NCBI GenBank assembly: GCA_050944435.1 | Contig: JBMNRB010000014.1 | Span: 13,281 to 77,280, forward strand | DNA length: 64,000 bases | Source: Ruminococcus_G sp050944435 | GTDB lineage: Bacteria; Bacillota; Clostridia; Lachnospirales; Lachnospiraceae | Reading direction: 5' to 3' | Shown: positions 61,223 to 64,000 of the stretch, in pieces | Layout of the letters: every line of letters starts with the position of its first letter | Position numbering within the stretch: the stretch's first letter is position 1 | Notes under the pieces: generated by a model | What the model was told of the DNA's origin: nothing | Database searches by the model: none | Seen by the model: only the letters and a program-made list of their open reading frames with translations | Position numbers and translations under genes: made by a program

Positions 61223-62541
61223 AACAGATTGCAGACGAGTATAGACAGGAAATAAGAGATCATTTTGAAGAAAACAGGGAAGCGGCGTTGGAAATCAAAA
61301 ATTATCTGGAGCATTCCAGCGTGGCCTATCACGGAAGATGTGTGCATACCCTTCATGTTCCGAAAGTTTTCACACCAGAAGCAGTGGAACATTATCGGCA
61401 GATTGTGGACGTTACCTACGGTATTTTTGTGAAAGTGATAAAGAAGTATCTGGAGGATCCTTCTTATCGGAAACTATTTCCCTTTTCAAAAAAACTGGAA
61501 GAATTGATTTTGATTCCCAATCAGTATCAGTCTCTCCTTCCCATTGCGCGGTTTGATATATTTTACAACGAGGAGGACGGCTCCTTTAAATTCTGTGAGA
61601 TAAATACGGACGGAACCAGCGCCATGAATGAGGACTACGTGCTGAATATGGCGGTGGAGCTGAATCCGGCTCACAGAAAAATGAAAGAGAAATATTCCAT
61701 GAAGTCTTTTGAACTGTTTGACAGTTGGGTGAAAACTCTTATGGATATTTATGCCGCTTATGAGAAAAGAGTGGAAAAGCCATATGTTGCCATCGTTGAT
61801 TTTCTGGAGCATTGTTCTATCACAGAATTTGAGGAGTTTAAAAGACGGTTTGAAGCGGCGGGGTACGAGACGGAAATATGTGAGATCACTGAACTGAAAT
61901 ACAGGGATCATGTGCTGTATTCGCCTTCCGGCCATCCCATCGACGTCATCTACAGGAGGGCGGTCACCAGTGATGTGATGAATCACTATGATGAGGTGGA
62001 AGATTTTCTGGAGGCTGTTAAGAATCAGGATGTGTGCATCATCGGTTCTTTCTGCACACAGATTATTCATAATAAATGGCTGTTCCAGGTTCTCCATCGG
62101 AAGGAGACCATGAATTTTCTGACAAAAGAAGAGCAAATATTTGTAAAAGAACATATTCCTTACACTGACCTTCTGGAAAACAAAAGAGAAACCATTGACC
62201 ATGTGGTGGGAAAGAAGGATTCATATATTATAAAACCTCTGGATTCCTATGCGTCCAGGGGAGTCTATGCGGGAATTGATTTTTCAAAAGAAGAATGGGA
62301 GAACATAGTAAAAGAATACGCTGGGCAGGATTATATTTATCAGGAATACTGTCCGCCCTACCGTACAGAAAATATTTATCTGGTAGACAAGGATCCGGTA
62401 TGGAAAAATTATACCAATATGTCAGGACTGTTCGTTTACAACGGAAAATTTTCCGGTATATATTCCAGATTATCCGACGGCGGAATTATATCCTCCCAGT
62501 ATAATGAAAAAGCCGTTGCCACCCTTTATCTGGAGGCTTAG
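61219..62541 (+). CDS. ATP-grasp ligase, glutathionylspermidine synthase-like
   Basis: A 440-residue protein. The motif FKFCEINTDGTSAMNEDY and the ATP-binding SYIIKPLDSYASRGVYAG and YIYQEYCPPY resemble glutathionylspermidine synthase/ATP-grasp amide ligases. It should join an amine or amino acid to a carboxylate. Starting on the ATGA overlap with the GCS2-like gene, it probably extends that enzyme's gamma-glutamyl product. No amidase domain is present, unlike E. coli Gss. Confidence 0.82.
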   Translation: MKQIADEYRQEIRDHFEENREAALEIKNYLEHSSVAYHGRCVHTLHVPKVFTPEAVEHYRQIVDVTYGIFVKVIKKYLEDPSYRKLFPFSKKLEELILIPNQYQSLLPIARFDIFYNEEDGSFKFCEINTDGTSAMNEDYVLNMAVELNPAHRKMKEKYSMKSFELFDSWVKTLMDIYAAYEKRVEKPYVAIVDFLEHCSITEFEEFKRRFEAAGYETEICEITELKYRDHVLYSPSGHPIDVIYRRAVTSDVMNHYDEVEDFLEAVKNQDVCIIGSFCTQIIHNKWLFQVLHRKETMNFLTKEEQIFVKEHIPYTDLLENKRETIDHVVGKKDSYIIKPLDSYASRGVYAGIDFSKEEWENIVKEYAGQDYIYQEYCPPYRTENIYLVDKDPVWKNYTNMSGLFVYNGKFSGIYSRLSDGGIISSQYNEKAVATLYLEA

Positions 62542-62579
62542 GAAAAGGGGGAGATTTTGAAAATTTTTGTGAACTATTA

Positions 62580-62608
62580 TTGCAAATAGTGAATATTTAT
62601 AGTAGAAT
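62580..62608 (+). promoter_or_regulatory. Promoter of bcd-etf operon with dyad symmetry at -35
   Basis: TTGCAA (62580-62585), 17-base spacer, TAGAAT (62603-62608). A perfect inverted repeat ACTATT (62573-62578) / AATAGT (62585-62590) straddles the -35. An approximately 120-base leader follows, with TTGATA/TATCAA at about 62647 and 62669. Confidence 0.6.
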
Positions 62609-62734
62609 TTACATGAATGTTAACTGATGGAACGTAATCACTTTATTGATACAGGAAAATATAGACAATATCAACAATTCAGAGTGATCCCTTCCTATAA
62701 GGAGTTATCAATCACATTTCAAGGAGGTAGAAAT

Positions 62735-63874
62735 ATGGAATTCAAGTTATCCCGTGAACAGGAACTTGTTCGTAAGATGGTTCGCGAATTCACAGAGAAT
62801 GAGATTGCTCCCATCGCTGCTGAAACTGACAGAACCAGCCAGTATCCCGCCCAGACCATCGACGATCTTTTCCGCTATGGTGTTATGGGCATGATCGTAC
62901 CGAAGGAGTACGGCGGAGCAGGTGCGGATGATCTTTCCGGAGCTATTGCAATCGAGGAGATTTCTAAAGCATGTGCATCTACAGGCGATATCGTGGCTAC
63001 ACACAATGGACTTTGCTGCGGACCTATCATCGCTTATGGTACAGAGGAGCAGAAGCAGAAATATCTTCCAATGCTGACAAAAGGACGCAAAGTGGGCGCT
63101 TTCTGTCTGACAGAGGCAGATGCAGGATCTGACGCTTCCAAAGGAACAACGACAGCTGTTCTGGATGGTGATCATTACGTACTTAACGGTTCCAAAATCT
63201 TTATTACAAACGGTTATGTGGCTGACATCTTTGTCGTATTTGCCATGACAGATCCTTCCAAGGGAACGAAAGGAATTTCTGCGTTTATCGTTGAAAAAGA
63301 TTTTCCGGGATTCGCAGTTGGAAAGCATGAAGTGAAAATGGGTCTTCACGGATCACCCACAGCGGAAATTATTTTCCAGGACTGCATCGTTCCGAAGGAA
63401 AACCTGCTGGGCGTAGAAGGCAAAGGATTTAATATCGCTATGGCTACTCTGGACGGCGGACGTATCGGTATCGCCGCACAGGCTCTGGGTATCGCTGAGG
63501 GTGCATGCCAGGAAGCCATGGATTTTGCAAAAGTCCGTGTTCAGTTCGGCAGACCGATTGCAAAATTCCAGAATTCCCAGTTTGTATTTGCAGATATGCA
63601 CGTAGGTATTGAGGCGGGACGTCTGCTGACCTATAAGGCTGCCGTTGCAAAACAGACCCAGAAACGGTTTACATTGGAGGCCGCTACAGCTAAACTGTTC
63701 TGTTCTGAGTTAGCCAATAAAGTGGCTACAAAAGCACTTCAGATGTGCGGCGGATACGGCTATACCAATGATTATCCCCTTGAGCGCATGATGCGTGACG
63801 CTAAGATCACAGAGATCTATGAAGGAACATCTGAGATCCAGCGTGTTGTAATTTCCGGGAACATTCTGAAATAA
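62735..63874 (+). CDS. bcd: Acyl-CoA dehydrogenase (butyryl-CoA dehydrogenase type)
   Basis: A 379-residue flavoprotein: EFKLSREQELVRKMVREFTE, GAFCLTEADAGSDAS (FAD/substrate binding), VMCGGYGYTND-like MCGGYGYTNDYPLERMMRDA and catalytic Glu in IYEGTSEIQRVV. It reduces crotonyl-CoA to butyryl-CoA with electrons exchanged through EtfAB, often coupled to ferredoxin reduction. Start ATG 62735 with AAGGAGG; upstream in-frame ATG 62627 has no site. etfB follows 16 bases later, supporting the bifurcating Bcd-Etf complex. A related enoyl-CoA reductase is the alternative. Confidence 0.92.
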   Translation: MEFKLSREQELVRKMVREFTENEIAPIAAETDRTSQYPAQTIDDLFRYGVMGMIVPKEYGGAGADDLSGAIAIEEISKACASTGDIVATHNGLCCGPIIAYGTEEQKQKYLPMLTKGRKVGAFCLTEADAGSDASKGTTTAVLDGDHYVLNGSKIFITNGYVADIFVVFAMTDPSKGTKGISAFIVEKDFPGFAVGKHEVKMGLHGSPTAEIIFQDCIVPKENLLGVEGKGFNIAMATLDGGRIGIAAQALGIAEGACQEAMDFAKVRVQFGRPIAKFQNSQFVFADMHVGIEAGRLLTYKAAVAKQTQKRFTLEAATAKLFCSELANKVATKALQMCGGYGYTNDYPLERMMRDAKITEIYEGTSEIQRVVISGNILK

Positions 63875-63890
63875 GGAGGATAAGAGAATC

Positions 63891-64000
63891 ATGAAAATAA
63901 TCGTTTGTGTAAAACAGGTACCAGATACCTCCGGAAAGGTAGCAGTAAAGCCGGACGGAACCCTGGACCGAGCTTCCATGCAGACCATCACGAACCCCGA
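63891..64000 (+). CDS. etfB: Electron transfer flavoprotein beta subunit, N-terminal part, cut by window edge
   Basis: From ATG 63891 (AAGGAGG upstream) the frame reads MKIIVCVKQVPDTSGKVAVK, then PDGTLDRASMQTITNP, the usual EtfB start. About 36 codons are visible. It forms the Etf heterodimer with EtfA, expected just outside the window, and passes electrons to the adjacent acyl-CoA dehydrogenase. Confidence 0.93.
   Translation, partial: MKIIVCVKQVPDTSGKVAVKPDGTLDRASMQTITNP

Noticed and set aside
1..64000. CRISPR arrays, insertion sequences, rRNA operons, prophage modules
   Set aside because: No regularly spaced repeats, transposase, rRNA or phage structural genes were seen; the only recombination gene is the one at 778-2178.

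Overview
The window is a chromosomal segment of a spore-forming, anaerobic, low-to-mid GC member of the Clostridia, most likely a gut Lachnospiraceae. Support comes from the complete spoIIIA operon, spoIVB and cotJ (endospore formation), pyruvate formate-lyase, a butyryl-CoA dehydrogenase/etf operon, 2-hydroxyacyl-CoA dehydratase-type activase and strong AGGAGG ribosome binding sites. The genus cannot be fixed from sequence reading alone. Almost all genes are ordinary housekeeping genes, so the accessory signal is concentrated in a few places.

Layout. 1-460: start of pflB on the minus strand behind a ZTP (pfl-motif) riboswitch whose terminator overlaps the ligand-binding element. 460-2960: a large serine recombinase with a sporulation sigma-E-like promoter, ending head-on against the cotJ spore coat operon; cotJC is cut after codon 33 exactly where the recombinase-bearing DNA begins. 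This is the architecture of the sigK skin element and is the most interesting object in the window. 3000-11080: MBL hydrolase, membrane-anchored glycerophosphodiesterase, FtsW/RodA/SpoVE protein, acyl carrier protein, glutamyl-tRNA synthetase, UvrD-like helicase, phosphopantetheinyl transferase. 11118-16201: spoIIIAA-AH, the forespore feeding channel operon. 16344-28202: prfC, then the conserved Firmicute cluster Asp23-nusB-xseA-xseB-ispA-dxs-tlyA-nadK-argR-recN-spoIVB; spo0A, which usually follows spoIVB, is absent here.

28269-36151: ADP-ribosylglycohydrolase, tRNA-Val, a DUF4203 membrane protein with a two-component system, hisH-hisF, ung and a MurJ/SpoVB-type flippase. 36213-40433 (minus): a 1406-residue acyl-CoA dehydratase activase fusion. 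40611-55722: tgt-yajC, leuB-ilvD-ilvB, serC-serA-(42-residue basic peptide)-DUF1015, glgB, mscS, an aminotransferase and a TIM-barrel isomerase. 55774-58711: a metal-homeostasis locus made of a truncated Fur-type regulator, a 26-residue membrane peptide, a DUF6110 protein and a P1B-type ATPase lacking the CPC motif. 58810-64000: GH25 muramidase, tRNA-Thr, a glutamate-cysteine ligase-like/ATP-grasp pair, and bcd-etfB leaving the window.

How it fits together: pflB (acetyl-CoA and formate), bcd-etf (butyrate-type fermentation), the branched-chain and serine genes, and the isoprenoid genes form the metabolic core. spoIIIA, spoIVB, cotJ and the recombinase serve the sporulation programme. The working hypothesis is that the recombinase is made in the mother cell under sigma-E and excises the DNA interrupting cotJC, which would rebuild the coat catalase gene only in a cell that is going to die. 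The other half of cotJC is not in this window, so this remains a prediction.
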